Source: Bacteroidales bacterium
GTDB lineage: Bacteria > Bacteroidota > Bacteroidia > Bacteroidales > UBA932
DNA: 64,000 bases
Direction: 5' to 3'
NCBI GenBank assembly: GCA_029098505.1
Contig: JAQXOE010000024.1
Coordinates: forward strand, 1-64,000
The notes beneath the pieces are model-generated. The model was not told the origin of the DNA. It searched no databases and saw only the letters and a program-made list of their open reading frames with translations. Position 1 is the first letter of the stretch. The number at the start of each line of letters is the position of its first letter. Shown here one piece after another: positions 9,497 through 17,859 of the stretch. Position numbers and translations under genes: made by a program.

Positions 9497-10489
9497 ATGA
9501 AAAACAGAATGATGATTCTTGCTGCAGCACTTTTGGCAGCAATATCCTGCAACAAGGAATTCGGTGAAAGCTGCAAAACAGCCGATGATGAAAAAGTAGA
9601 GGTGGGAGTACTCTTGGATATTCCCGAAACAAAGGCGATCGACATAGTCGACGGAAACGAGAAGAAGGTAAACAGCGTTCAAATCTATGTCTTCAGAGAC
9701 AATGGCGAACTGGAATCCTACGACCGGAGCAACGACGGAAACATCACACTCAGTGTAACCAAAGGGAATAAGGACTTTTATGCCTTGGTCAATGCACCTG
9801 CACACAAGTACGACACCAAGGAAGCTTTGCTGGCCGACACCAGTTATCTAAAGAACAATAAATTAAGCAGTTTTGAAATGGTAGGTTCGAAACACATAAC
9901 TATTACTGAGAATCAGGACATAGAGATAGTAGTCAAGAGATTGGTAGCCAAGGTCGAACTCCAGAAAATCAGCAGGAAATTCATCTCGGCATCCCAGGGA
10001 GCAGTCGAGATGAGCATAGATGCCATCTATCTTACCAATGTGGCAGGAGATACGAAATATGAGGAAGACACTTCAAAAATCAAATCAAGCCCATCAATAT
10101 GGCTGAACAAGATGCGTTATGAAAGTTCAGAAGCAGATGCACTGCTTTATGACGGTTCAATTGCACATACTCTTGCGGACAAGGCCGAATATAGTGTTAA
10201 ACATAGCTTTTATCCTTACAGGAATCCAACTGAAGCTAACGCAGACGGTGGAGAATGGTCACCAAGACATACCAAACTGGTTATCAGGACCACCTATGGA
10301 GGCAAGGTCAAATACTACCCTATCGTACTGCCGAAAATTGAAAGAAACAAAAAATATGTAATTACTGATCTCATCCTTACCAGGCCGGGATCCGACAGTG
10401 AGGACATACCTGTTAGCGCAGCTGACTGCCAGTTCTCCATCAAGGTCGATGAATGGGAGGATGGTAAAACATATACAGAAACCATATAG
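9497..10489 (+). CDS. Mfa1/FimA-like fimbrial major subunit
   Basis: This 330-residue protein looks like a type V pilin precursor: a short lipoprotein signal (AAALLAAISC), then a first beta domain with VNSVQIYVFRDNGELESY and FYALVNAPAHKY, and a second domain ending in strands around FSIKVDEWEDGKTY. In this family the lipoprotein is exported and an Arg/Lys-type protease removes the first strand to start donor-strand polymerisation; that is family knowledge. The ORF track starts at a TTG; the ATG at 9497 is preferred and leaves a 5-nt gap after the upstream lipoprotein gene. Confidence 0.82.
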   Translation: MKNRMMILAAALLAAISCNKEFGESCKTADDEKVEVGVLLDIPETKAIDIVDGNEKKVNSVQIYVFRDNGELESYDRSNDGNITLSVTKGNKDFYALVNAPAHKYDTKEALLADTSYLKNNKLSSFEMVGSKHITITENQDIEIVVKRLVAKVELQKISRKFISASQGAVEMSIDAIYLTNVAGDTKYEEDTSKIKSSPSIWLNKMRYESSEADALLYDGSIAHTLADKAEYSVKHSFYPYRNPTEANADGGEWSPRHTKLVIRTTYGGKVKYYPIVLPKIERNKKYVITDLILTRPGSDSEDIPVSAADCQFSIKVDEWEDGKTYTETI

Positions 10490-10491
10490 CA

Positions 10492-11277
10492 ATGATGAAT
10501 GAAAGACGTATCTCAATTGCAGTGCTGCTGGTCTTTCTAATCATTTCACCGGGATGCACTGTCAAAGAAGATAGAGAGCTTTGCCCTTGTTGGCTCCTGG
10601 AGGATCTGTCCGAATGTTACGGTTCGGACAGTCCCTTATATATTTCCGCTTGGAAGAATGGCAGGCTGTTTCTGGAAGCTATCAATGTCAGGTACTTCCC
10701 TGCAGGTTTTGAAACAACAGTAGCGCGAAATGTAGTTGAAGTCAGTGCTTATCAGGGACTGAAAGAGATGTTCCAAGACGGGCACAGACTGCTTATTCCT
10801 TCCGGCAATGAAGCTGACAGTATATATGCTCACTGCAGTACTGTCAATGCGACGGGAGAAAACGCTTATGACTTAATCTCTCTCCACAAACAGTTCGCCA
10901 CAGTCACTGTGGTCATATCCGATTGCCCTGACTATGTTTCACACGAACTTGTGCTTAAGGGCAATGTTTGCGGGATGGACATACTGGATTTCTCACCGAT
11001 AGAAGGTTCATTCCATTGCCGGGCAAGGGAAATGGGCAAAGGAGTGTGGAGCTTCCGCCTACCGAGGCAGAAGGACGCATCCCTGACTCTCGAACTGATT
11101 GAAGATGGAGAATTTCTGAAAGAATACAGAGTCGGCGAAGCCATCCTATCAGGGGGTTATTCCTGGAACAAGGAGGATCTTGACGATATACATTTGGAAC
11201 TTGAATACAACAAATCAAGCGTATCCGTGACAGTAAAAGACTGGGAAGAGGAAAAGGACAGACAATACAACTACTGA
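10492..11277 (+). CDS. FimB/Mfa2-family fimbrial anchor subunit
   Basis: This 261-residue lipoprotein (signal ending near IISPGC) carries the family hallmark just after the signal, REDRELCPCW-like: KEDRELCPCWLLEDLSEC. In Porphyromonas, Mfa2 and FimB anchor the fimbrium to the outer membrane and limit its length; the same role is inferred here. The body is beta-rich and ends with SVSVTVKDWEEE. It begins 2 nt after the pilin stop and is followed 1 nt later by the tip gene, so the whole locus is likely one transcript. Confidence 0.8.
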   Translation: MMNERRISIAVLLVFLIISPGCTVKEDRELCPCWLLEDLSECYGSDSPLYISAWKNGRLFLEAINVRYFPAGFETTVARNVVEVSAYQGLKEMFQDGHRLLIPSGNEADSIYAHCSTVNATGENAYDLISLHKQFATVTVVISDCPDYVSHELVLKGNVCGMDILDFSPIEGSFHCRAREMGKGVWSFRLPRQKDASLTLELIEDGEFLKEYRVGEAILSGGYSWNKEDLDDIHLELEYNKSSVSVTVKDWEEEKDRQYNY

Positions 11278-11278
11278 T

Positions 11279-14200
11279 ATGAGCAGAATTTGGAAAAAGC
11301 TGATACTTCTGACTTTGATGGCCTTTTGCGGATGTGTCAACAAGGAAGGAACCCAAGTTCTTCCTTCACCATCTGACAATAAAAAGGCCATAGTCAGTTT
11401 CACGATGGTTACAGACACTTATATTGAAGCTGATACCAAATCGAGCTTCACTTGGGATGATAAAGAGATCAATGACATCGAGATCCTTGTCTTCGATGAA
11501 GAAGCTGGAATTTATGACATCATTTATTCTAAAACCTGGCCGGTCAATCTGAGCTTTATTGCTGAAGTAGGCTCTACATACAGTTTCTACGCCATAGCCA
11601 ATCTCGGAGAAAAGATCAGTGTTCAAACATTGGACGAACTCATGGCCATAAAAAGGAGCATCTCTTTTTCCGAGATAAACAAGTGCGGCATTCCAATGGC
11701 AGCGGTCGAGGGAGTAAGTTGCACCATAAAAGAAAGTGACAATGAAGTAGTAATTCCCCTTACAAGGCTGCTTGCCCGTATAGACTTCAGCATTGATAAG
11801 TCAGCATTGACCCACGCTGACGAGGAAGGTTTCAGAGTCAATTCAGTCTCTTTGTACAATGCCATCAATACTTTCAGCCCTTTCAGCAAGGAACAGCGGC
11901 AGGAAAGAAAAGGACAGATAGACTATAATTTCGACAAGTGCAGTCCAGAGGATATTGCCGTACTCAATTCTGGAGGCGGCATCAGTCTTTATGCCTTCGA
12001 GAACCTTCAAGGCACTCTCTTGCCTTTCAACTCCGACCCTTGGCTAAAAGTGCCGGAAATGGTGGAGGCCTCCGATTATTGCACTTATCTGGAAGTAAAG
12101 GCTTCATACTCGGCAGGTGGTCTGTCCTATGGCGAGCTAACTTACAGAATGTACCTGGGTTCCGACAATATTGGCAATTTCGACTTGCATAGGAACAGGA
12201 TATACAAGCTGAAGCTCATCCCGAGCGAAGAAGAGATGGACGGGAACAGGGGGTCCTGGAAAATTTCCTCAAAGGATTGGAATGACAGCAGAAGCTTGAG
12301 TTTCGTTCCGAAAGAAGTCAGGATTCCGCCTTTGGGCAGCGCAGAAGTTAAGATTGAGACTGAACCCGGAAAGTTCGATATCACTCTCTCCGGCTATGAA
12401 TGGTTGGCCGATGCGGGCTGCAGCCTCAATTTTGACAAGGAGGCATCGACCATTACCATCAGCAACACCCTGGGGCAGGAAGAGGAGGCTGAAGGCACCA
12501 TCATTGCGGAATCCTGGGACAAGGCAATCTTCGACATCTGCAATGTTACCGTGGAGTCCTACATACGTCCCGAAAGTATCAGATTCAAGGAAAAGGAAGC
12601 CGAGCTCTATGTCAATGGCCCCAATGCCGGAGACAAGGGCTGCTGGCATCCTGTCCTCATTGTAAGCTATTCTGACGGAAGTGAAAGAGAAGTATACGCC
12701 ACTCTCTCGTCTTCCGATTCTTCCATTGCGATAGCAGAAGGAAGCAGCATACTGGGTGCTGGTATTGGCACTGCTGAAATCAGCGCATCCTACACAGAAA
12801 AGGGCATAAGGATTGAAAGTCAGGAGCCTGCCACTGTCAGGGTATCTGATCCTCTTCTGGGCATCGACGCCGAACCGGAGCAGCTAAGAATAGACATATA
12901 CGCAGAAAAGAGATACAATGTCAAGAAGAATATGAACAACGGCAACATCAGAATCGTCGCTCATAGACCGAGCGGTGACACGCTGCTCAGCTGGTCCGAC
13001 ATAACTTGGACCTTCGGCGGGAAACTCCCTCACGGTTTCAAAATGGGCTCTTATCTCTCAGATGGAGAACTCCTTGTATATCAAGCATATAACGGCTCAT
13101 CTACAGATATGATTGCATCCTACACCCTTGATGGCATCACGAAGAGCGACTCAATAGAACTGCTCGCCTACACGGGTGATCTTGTACAGTTCTACATCCT
13201 GCCGCAAGAGAAAACTATTGAAATAGGAGAGACCATTCAATTGACCGGACGCGCCGTCTACAGCACAGGTTCAAAGATTAACGTATATAGTCTTTACTGC
13301 AAGACAGACAGTGATTGCGTTACGCTGGATAACAGCTACTATTCCTGTGACGTCACCGGGATCAGCAAAGGAACTGCAATAATAAGAGCAAGCTATAAGG
13401 GAGTAGAAGCTCAATCAATAATAACTGTTACTGCCGATGATGTCATCAGCTATGAACTTATCCTCTCCGACGAATCTTTAAATCTGGAGGCTGGATACGG
13501 CAAGCAAGTCACAGCCATATGGAAAACATTCAGGAACTCTGTACTCGAAGAAAGCAAAGATGTGAGTTCCAGCGCATCCTGGACAGTAAAAGACAATACA
13601 ATCGCTTCTGCAAGTTTGGGTTACATCAAGGGTTTATCGGCAGGAAGCACCACCGTAAATGTCCAATACGGAGAAAAAAGCGAGACCATCTATGTAAGTG
13701 TATGGGAGCCCGAACCGGAGCCAGAACCAGATCCTGAGCCGGAGCCGGAGCCTGAGATAGTATCCATATCAGTCCAGCCTGATCCGCTCAATTTGGAACT
13801 GAATGGGCAACAGACTATGCAGCTGACAGCAAGATGGTCTGACGGCAGCGAAAGCGTCATCGAGAATGAACTGTGCGACTGGTCAATTACATCAGGCCAA
13901 AACAGTTTCAGCATTTCCTCGGATGGTACAGTGAAATGCATTGCCGCCGGAGAGAACGGAACAGGCAAGGCCAGCCTTAAGGGAAATGCCTCAATCAGCG
14001 ACAGTTTCGCCATCAATTGCAGCACCGTCCTCAAACTTACCTCCAGCGTAAGCAGACTTGACACCTGGGGAGGAAACAGCTATAGCCTGAGCTTCCGTTA
14101 CGGAGGGACAAGCGTCTCCCCTAAGCTTAAGAGTCTCAGCATTTCCGGCAATGCCCCAGATGATTTGCTCAGCTACAAGGACTGTGTTCTGACAGCAGCA

Positions 14201-14905
14201 GACTGGTGGGGACGCAGCAGCAGCTGGATGACAGCGAAACCTGAGTACAGAGCAGTTTTCGAATATGAAGGCAGTGAAGTGACTATCAGTGGAGAAATGC
14301 ACGGAACCAGCGGATTCAAGGATGTTGTTATTTCAGACTCATATTTCCGTGAAATTCTTACTACTCCTTCTGTCAGCAAGGCAATGCTTACAGGAAGCGA
14401 AGATCTTGATTGCAAGGAAAAGCTGATACTTAACGCTGTGTATAGTGATGCAGATTTGAGCAAGGGCCACCTCAAGGTCGGGCAGTATGAAGTTGAGTAC
14501 AGTCTGGTGGATCCTACAAACGGCATAAGCAGAAGCGGCAAGGGCAGTTTCTCGGTCATAACCAATGTAATCAACATATGCGGTGAAGTCACAGTTTACG
14601 ACTGTGTCTATGCCCCGGATGCAAACAAAACATACGAGGTCAAGAGCGAGATTAATGGAGGAACTGCCGTATCGATAGGCATACCTACAGACGGTCAGGA
14701 TGATACCCTGTTCAAGGTATATTATGACTTGAAATATACCGATATTCATGGTAATGTTCATCTCGCACGTGAGGAACTGGATGTTCCGGACTATGGAGAA
14801 GTACCGCCACTGAATTCAGGTGGAGGAGTAGTCCCTCAAGAACAAACCTTCGATGAATATGTCGTGAACGGATTCAAGTTCATTATTCACTGGTATGCTA
14901 TGTAG
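11279..14905 (+). CDS. large fimbrial tip-like lipoprotein with Ig-like repeats
   Basis: This 1208-residue lipoprotein (signal LMAFCGC) starts with a pilin-like domain (IEILVFDEEAGIY, YSFYAIANLGE, PLTRLLARIDFSI). About residues 430-940 follow as four Big_2-like Ig repeats, recognisable by phrases such as VSYSDGSEREVYATLSSSD, GISKGTAIIRASYKG, IKGLSAGSTTVNVQYG and LTARWSDGSESV. An acidic Glu-Pro linker of 17 residues lies between repeats three and four. The C-terminal 270 residues are beta-rich and unassigned. Size, repeats and position after pilin and anchor genes suggest a tip adhesin. The stop codon lies at the edge of the structured element at 14904-15038. Confidence 0.75.
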   Translation: MSRIWKKLILLTLMAFCGCVNKEGTQVLPSPSDNKKAIVSFTMVTDTYIEADTKSSFTWDDKEINDIEILVFDEEAGIYDIIYSKTWPVNLSFIAEVGSTYSFYAIANLGEKISVQTLDELMAIKRSISFSEINKCGIPMAAVEGVSCTIKESDNEVVIPLTRLLARIDFSIDKSALTHADEEGFRVNSVSLYNAINTFSPFSKEQRQERKGQIDYNFDKCSPEDIAVLNSGGGISLYAFENLQGTLLPFNSDPWLKVPEMVEASDYCTYLEVKASYSAGGLSYGELTYRMYLGSDNIGNFDLHRNRIYKLKLIPSEEEMDGNRGSWKISSKDWNDSRSLSFVPKEVRIPPLGSAEVKIETEPGKFDITLSGYEWLADAGCSLNFDKEASTITISNTLGQEEEAEGTIIAESWDKAIFDICNVTVESYIRPESIRFKEKEAELYVNGPNAGDKGCWHPVLIVSYSDGSEREVYATLSSSDSSIAIAEGSSILGAGIGTAEISASYTEKGIRIESQEPATVRVSDPLLGIDAEPEQLRIDIYAEKRYNVKKNMNNGNIRIVAHRPSGDTLLSWSDITWTFGGKLPHGFKMGSYLSDGELLVYQAYNGSSTDMIASYTLDGITKSDSIELLAYTGDLVQFYILPQEKTIEIGETIQLTGRAVYSTGSKINVYSLYCKTDSDCVTLDNSYYSCDVTGISKGTAIIRASYKGVEAQSIITVTADDVISYELILSDESLNLEAGYGKQVTAIWKTFRNSVLEESKDVSSSASWTVKDNTIASASLGYIKGLSAGSTTVNVQYGEKSETIYVSVWEPEPEPEPDPEPEPEPEIVSISVQPDPLNLELNGQQTMQLTARWSDGSESVIENELCDWSITSGQNSFSISSDGTVKCIAAGENGTGKASLKGNASISDSFAINCSTVLKLTSSVSRLDTWGGNSYSLSFRYGGTSVSPKLKSLSISGNAPDDLLSYKDCVLTAADWWGRSSSWMTAKPEYRAVFEYEGSEVTISGEMHGTSGFKDVVISDSYFREILTTPSVSKAMLTGSEDLDCKEKLILNAVYSDADLSKGHLKVGQYEVEYSLVDPTNGISRSGKGSFSVITNVINICGEVTVYDCVYAPDANKTYEVKSEINGGTAVSIGIPTDGQDDTLFKVYYDLKYTDIHGNVHLAREELDVPDYGEVPPLNSGGGVVPQEQTFDEYVVNGFKFIIHWYAM
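13706..13756 (+). repeat. in-frame GARCCN hexamer repeat coding for a Glu-Pro linker
   Basis: About eight and a half units of GAR-CCN encode an EPEPEPEPDPEPEPEPE stretch between Ig-like repeats of the tip protein. Because the unit is 6 nt, slippage would change linker length without breaking the frame. Confidence 0.85.
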
Positions 14906-15038
14906 TGGCGGTATGGTAAGTTTGGATGGCGTGGCCGCCATTGGCCTCGTGAACGGGAGAGCCCGCGACGCAGTCGTGGGAGGGATGAAGTCGGAACTTG
15001 TTCCGACGGAACCATGCCAAACTTACCCTGGCACCACT
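14904..15038. other. 135-nt multi-hairpin element after the fimbrial operon
   Basis: An outer stem pairs AGTGG (14904-14908) with CCACT (15034-15038) and GGTAAGTTTGG (14915-14925) with CCAAACTTACC (15017-15027). Inside are four consecutive perfect small hairpins: ATGGCG/CGCCAT with loop TGGC (14926-14941), CGGG/CCCG with loop AGAG (14954-14965), CGAC/GTCG with loop GCA (14966-14976), and the near-palindrome GTCGGAACTTGTTCCGAC (14990-15007). It matches no RNA family I can recognise. It could be a structured non-coding RNA or 3' UTR, or a small non-autonomous mobile element with 27-bp imperfect terminal inverted repeats. No target-site duplication is obvious. Confidence 0.6.
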
Positions 15039-15062
15039 GTCGTCATATCCATATAAATTACG

Positions 15063-15101
15063 AAAGAAGGTGACTAAAATCACATATCAGTCACCTTCTT
15101 T
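15063..15101 (+). terminator. intrinsic terminator of the fimbrial operon
   Basis: AAAGAAGGTGACT pairs with AGTCACCTTCTTT, followed by TATTTAAT. It lies between the fimbrial operon and the convergent thioesterase gene and may work in both directions. Confidence 0.75.
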
Positions 15102-15133
15102 ATTTAATATCTTGCAAGCCCCTGGGGATTGTG

Positions 15134-15913
15134 TCAGAACACTATGCGGGCACAGAATGACTGTGTGTCTTCCACCTTCCCCTCAATAATGAAGATATGG
15201 TCCTCTCCGGCTTGTTCTTCGTGTCTATACAGAGACACTGTCTCTCCCAGATGGGTTTCCCTGTTGAAATTAATCGCCACTTCCTTAAGCGGACAATTGT
15301 CAGTCACCTCTGCGTCTATGCAATCCATAGCCCAATCCATATATCTGACATTGTTCGTATGCTTGTTCAAGTCAATGTCAGAGTACGAGACTATGTGATC
15401 GTGTACAAACTCTGCCTGTACCTTCCTTGGAATCATCACCTTGGGAGCAAGAGCCTCAATCGCATCTTCTTCCAGCATCGGTTCCGGTGAAATTACAGGC
15501 GGGAGCTCGTTCATACGGACCAAAGTCCTTTCCTTGAGGTTCAGAACCACCCAGGAACTGGTTCCTATCATCGACAGTTCACCGTCCTCCCCGAGAAGTT
15601 CAAAATCCCTGACATAGAACACGCTGCGCACTCCCTTGTGCCAGGTCCTGATTCTCACGAACTCCCTCCACATCACAGGACGGAGAAACTTGAAATGGAA
15701 ACGTGAAAGCACCCAGGCCATCCCGTAGTTAGGGAACAGGTCATCATAGCCGAAACCCAGTATCTCAGCACTGTTCATTGCCATTTCCTGAGCCTGAGTC
15801 ATAAAGGCAGAAGCCTTGAGCCTGCAGTTTCCATCAGTCATATAACACGGGACAAAAAAGTCCATCACGTGTTTTCCTGAAGCTTCAACAATTACTCTTG
15901 GGTCCTTTTTCAT
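15134..15913 (-). CDS. acyl-ACP thioesterase
   Basis: This 259-residue protein is a double hot-dog thioesterase of the FatA/FatB type, which releases free fatty acids from acyl carrier protein. The N-terminal hot-dog has MTDGNCRLKASAFMTQAQEMA and a WVLSRFHFKFLRPVMWREFVRIRTW core. The C-terminal one has the catalytic-type segment YSDIDLNKHTNNVRYMDW and a final IEGKVEDTQSFCARIVF. The ORF track starts at a TTG overlapping pfkA; the ATG at 15913 leaves a 5-nt gap after pfkA and is preferred. It is probably cotranscribed with pfkA. Confidence 0.9.
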   Translation of the reverse strand: MKKDPRVIVEASGKHVMDFFVPCYMTDGNCRLKASAFMTQAQEMAMNSAEILGFGYDDLFPNYGMAWVLSRFHFKFLRPVMWREFVRIRTWHKGVRSVFYVRDFELLGEDGELSMIGTSSWVVLNLKERTLVRMNELPPVISPEPMLEEDAIEALAPKVMIPRKVQAEFVHDHIVSYSDIDLNKHTNNVRYMDWAMDCIDAEVTDNCPLKEVAINFNRETHLGETVSLYRHEEQAGEDHIFIIEGKVEDTQSFCARIVF

Positions 15914-15918
15914 ATCAG

Positions 15919-16899
15919 CTAAATTGACAGAATGGCCAAACAATCAATCAGTTCTTTGTCTACTGGCTTGTCGAGTTTAATAGCTTTGGAAATAGGAACA
16001 TACACTATCTGGTCGTTCTTCACGCCTATCATCACATTACGCTGGCCCTCATTGAGAGCCTCAATTGCTGCCACTCCCAAACGGCTGGCAAGGATACGGT
16101 CACATGCAGTAGGAGTACCTCCGCGCTGAAGGTGTCCGAGTATAGTCACGCGCACGTCATACTGAGGGTACTCATTGCGCACACGCTCGGCATAATGCAT
16201 TGCACCGCCGTCTTTCTTGCTTTCCGAAACGATGACGATACTGCTGTTCTTGCTCTTGCGGAATCCGCGTCCGATGAACTGAGCGAGCTGGTCGATATTA
16301 GTCTGCTCTTCAGGGATGATGGCAGCCTCTGCACCGCTGGCAATGGCGCTGTTCTGGGCAAGGAAGCCGGCGTCGCGTCCCATCACCTCGACGAAGAAGA
16401 TGCGGTCGTGCGAAGTGGCGGTATCCCTGATTCGGTCAACGCACTCCACAATTGTATTGAGAGCGGTATCGTAGCCTATGGTCGAGTCTGTGCCATAAAG
16501 GTCATTGTCAATGGTTCCAGGGAGTCCGATTACAGGAACATCATACTCGCGCGCAAGCGCCTGGGCTCCAGCCAGCGATCCATTGCCGCCAATCACCACA
16601 AGGGCGTCGATGCCGAACTTGATCATATTGTCATAAGCCTTCTTTCGTCCTTCCGGGGTACGGAATTCCTCGCTGCGGGCAGTTTTTAGTATGGTACCGC
16701 CACGCTGGATGGTATTGCTGACACTGCTGGATGTGAACTCCTTGATATCTCCATTGATAAGGCCTTCCCAGCCTCTATAGATTCCGAAAACCTTCCAGCC
16801 CTGATAAATGGCTGAACGTGTCACGGCCCTTATTGCTGCATTCATTCCCGGAGCATCTCCACCCGAAGTGAGCACTCCGATACTTTTGATTTCTTTCAT
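15919..16899 (-). CDS. pfkA: ATP-dependent 6-phosphofructokinase
   Basis: PfkA phosphorylates fructose 6-phosphate in glycolysis. The 326 residues show [15 protein letters not shown] and the following YRGWEGLI segment for ATP binding, GGNGSLAGA, the substrate and catalytic motif [20 protein letters not shown], and [11 protein letters not shown]. The Gly in GGNGS at the position that often separates ATP from pyrophosphate enzymes supports ATP use. Length matches bacterial PfkA. It is followed 5 nt later by the thioesterase gene. Confidence 0.96.
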   Translation of the reverse strand: MKEIKSIGVLTSGGDAPGMNAAIRAVTRSAIYQGWKVFGIYRGWEGLINGDIKEFTSSSVSNTIQRGGTILKTARSEEFRTPEGRKKAYDNMIKFGIDALVVIGGNGSLAGAQALAREYDVPVIGLPGTIDNDLYGTDSTIGYDTALNTIVECVDRIRDTATSHDRIFFVEVMGRDAGFLAQNSAIASGAEAAIIPEEQTNIDQLAQFIGRGFRKSKNSSIVIVSESKKDGGAMHYAERVRNEYPQYDVRVTILGHLQRGGTPTACDRILASRLGVAAIEALNEGQRNVMIGVKNDQIVYVPISKAIKLDKPVDKELIDCLAILSI

Positions 16900-16958
16900 A
16901 ATATTGTCCGGTTTGTATACTTTCTAACTGCAAAAATCATACTTCAAAATATGTAGCA

Positions 16959-17618
16959 TCACCCGAGGAGCAATGCTGCCAAGCCATCAACATTGTCGGC
17001 AATCGCATCAGGGCCCGCCTGTTCAAGACTCTCCCTCGGCCTGAAGCCCCAGGACACGGCAACAGTCTCCACCCCGGCATTGTGTCCAGTGGCAATGTCC
17101 GTAGCTGAATCCCCTATCATTGCCACTCGGGCTGACGCTGAAAGACCTGCCGCCGCCATTGCAGAATGTATAATCTGCGGATCCGGCTTGAGCGGAGAGC
17201 CCTCCCTGTTGCCCATAACGGAAACAAAAGGAATCTCAGGGAAGAACTCGGAAATCAGCGCCTCTGTCCCTTCCTGGAACTTATTGGAAGCCACTGCGAT
17301 AGCGCTTCCTTGCCGCGTCAACGCCTCCAATAGGGCACTTATCCCGGGATAGGGTTTGGTGTGGGCATCTATATGCTCCGTGTAATACTTTTTGAAGCGT
17401 GCCAGATGCAGATCGACATTCGACTCGTCACGCATTTCCTCCGGCAAGGCACTGCGGACCAGATTTCTGACCCCGTGCCCGACCATTTTCCGATACTCAT
17501 CCAGGCTGTGAAGAGGCAACGAAGAGCAGTCAAGTGCATAATTGACTGCTTCAGCCAAATCCTCCAAAGTCTCCAGCAAAGTGCCGTCAAGGTCGAAAAC
17601 CAACAGATTATACTTCAT
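16959..17618 (-). CDS. HAD-family phosphatase, phosphoglycolate phosphatase type
   Basis: This 219-residue protein is a HAD hydrolase of the Gph/PGP group. Motif I is LLVFDLDGTLLETL with the nucleophile Asp, motif II is AVASN, motif III includes the Lys in SPLKPDPQIIH, and motif IV is MIGDSATDIATGHNAG. An alpha-helical cap lies at about residues 15-85. The likely reaction is dephosphorylation of a small sugar or acid phosphate such as 2-phosphoglycolate; the exact substrate is inferred. The ORF track begins at a TTG; the ATG at 17618 is preferred. Confidence 0.9.
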   Translation of the reverse strand: MKYNLLVFDLDGTLLETLEDLAEAVNYALDCSSLPLHSLDEYRKMVGHGVRNLVRSALPEEMRDESNVDLHLARFKKYYTEHIDAHTKPYPGISALLEALTRQGSAIAVASNKFQEGTEALISEFFPEIPFVSVMGNREGSPLKPDPQIIHSAMAAAGLSASARVAMIGDSATDIATGHNAGVETVAVSWGFRPRESLEQAGPDAIADNVDGLAALLLG

Positions 17619-17639
17619 CTTCAGCAAAAATTCATTCTA

Positions 17640-17647
17640 CAAATTTA
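17640..17647 (-). promoter_or_regulatory. -7 promoter element before the HAD phosphatase gene
   Basis: TAAATTTG on the minus strand is an exact TAnnTTTG match 21 nt upstream of the ATG. No clear -33 box was seen. Confidence 0.5.
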
Positions 17648-17706
17648 TAAAAAAATTTACCTAACCTTTGTTTTTTCGGATAACTATACCTAAATTGCTC
17701 CCCGAA

Positions 17707-17772
17707 ATGAAGAACAGTTTTATCGTCACTACCATTACCACTACAGGGCAGATTTCCGGTCTGGCTAGGTGA
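17707..17772 (+). CDS. thrL: thr operon leader peptide
   Basis: A 21-codon ORF too short for the ORF track begins ATGAAGAACAG and encodes a run VTTITTTG, closely resembling the Thr/Ile-rich run of enterobacterial ThrL. It ends just before the terminator hairpin that precedes thrB. The sequence shows five Thr codons and one Ile codon within eight codons around the run. Its role is regulatory: translation speed reports threonyl-tRNA supply. No other ORF explains this stretch. Confidence 0.8.
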   Translation: MKNSFIVTTITTTGQISGLAR

Positions 17773-17805
17773 TGTTGACGCATAAAACATTGAAAGAGAG
17801 TTAAT

Positions 17806-17840
17806 AAGCCTGCCAGACTAACTGACAGGCTTTTATGTTT
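17806..17840 (+). terminator. attenuator terminator before thrB
   Basis: The hairpin AAGCCTGCCAG-actaa-CTGACAGGCTT is followed by a T-rich tract ending about 20 nt before the thrB ATG. It is the conditional terminator of the attenuator described above. Confidence 0.85.
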
Positions 17841-17859
17841 TACCTTACAAGCGATAATT

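Larger units (their letters stand above)
17707..17840 (+). promoter_or_regulatory. threonine-operon transcription attenuator
   Basis: A leader peptide rich in Thr and Ile codons is followed by an intrinsic terminator: AAGCCTGCCAG (17806-17816) pairs, with one mismatch, with CTGACAGGCTT (17822-17832), then TTATGTTTT. The end of the leader ORF contains CTGGCTAGG (17761-17769), which can pair with CCTGCCAG of the terminator stem and so act as antiterminator. This is the classic arrangement in which ribosome stalling at Thr codons permits read-through into thrB. A near-match -7 box, TAACCTTTG with one extra base, lies at 17662-17670. Confidence 0.82.

Noticed and set aside
13706-13756. Short repeats as a possible CRISPR array
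   Set aside because: The repeats are 6-nt coding units without spacers. No array of 25-40-nt repeats was found anywhere in the window.
13690-14064. Minus-strand ORF containing a Gly-Ser repeat (GSGSGSGSGSG)
   Set aside because: It is the antisense reading of the GARCCN repeat coding for the Glu-Pro hinge and has no start context or family features.
14904-15038. The hairpin element as a hammerhead ribozyme, group II intron domain V or integron attC site
   Set aside because: The hammerhead CUGAUGA core, a domain V AGC triad helix and the attC GTTRRRY/RYYYAAC boxes are all absent.
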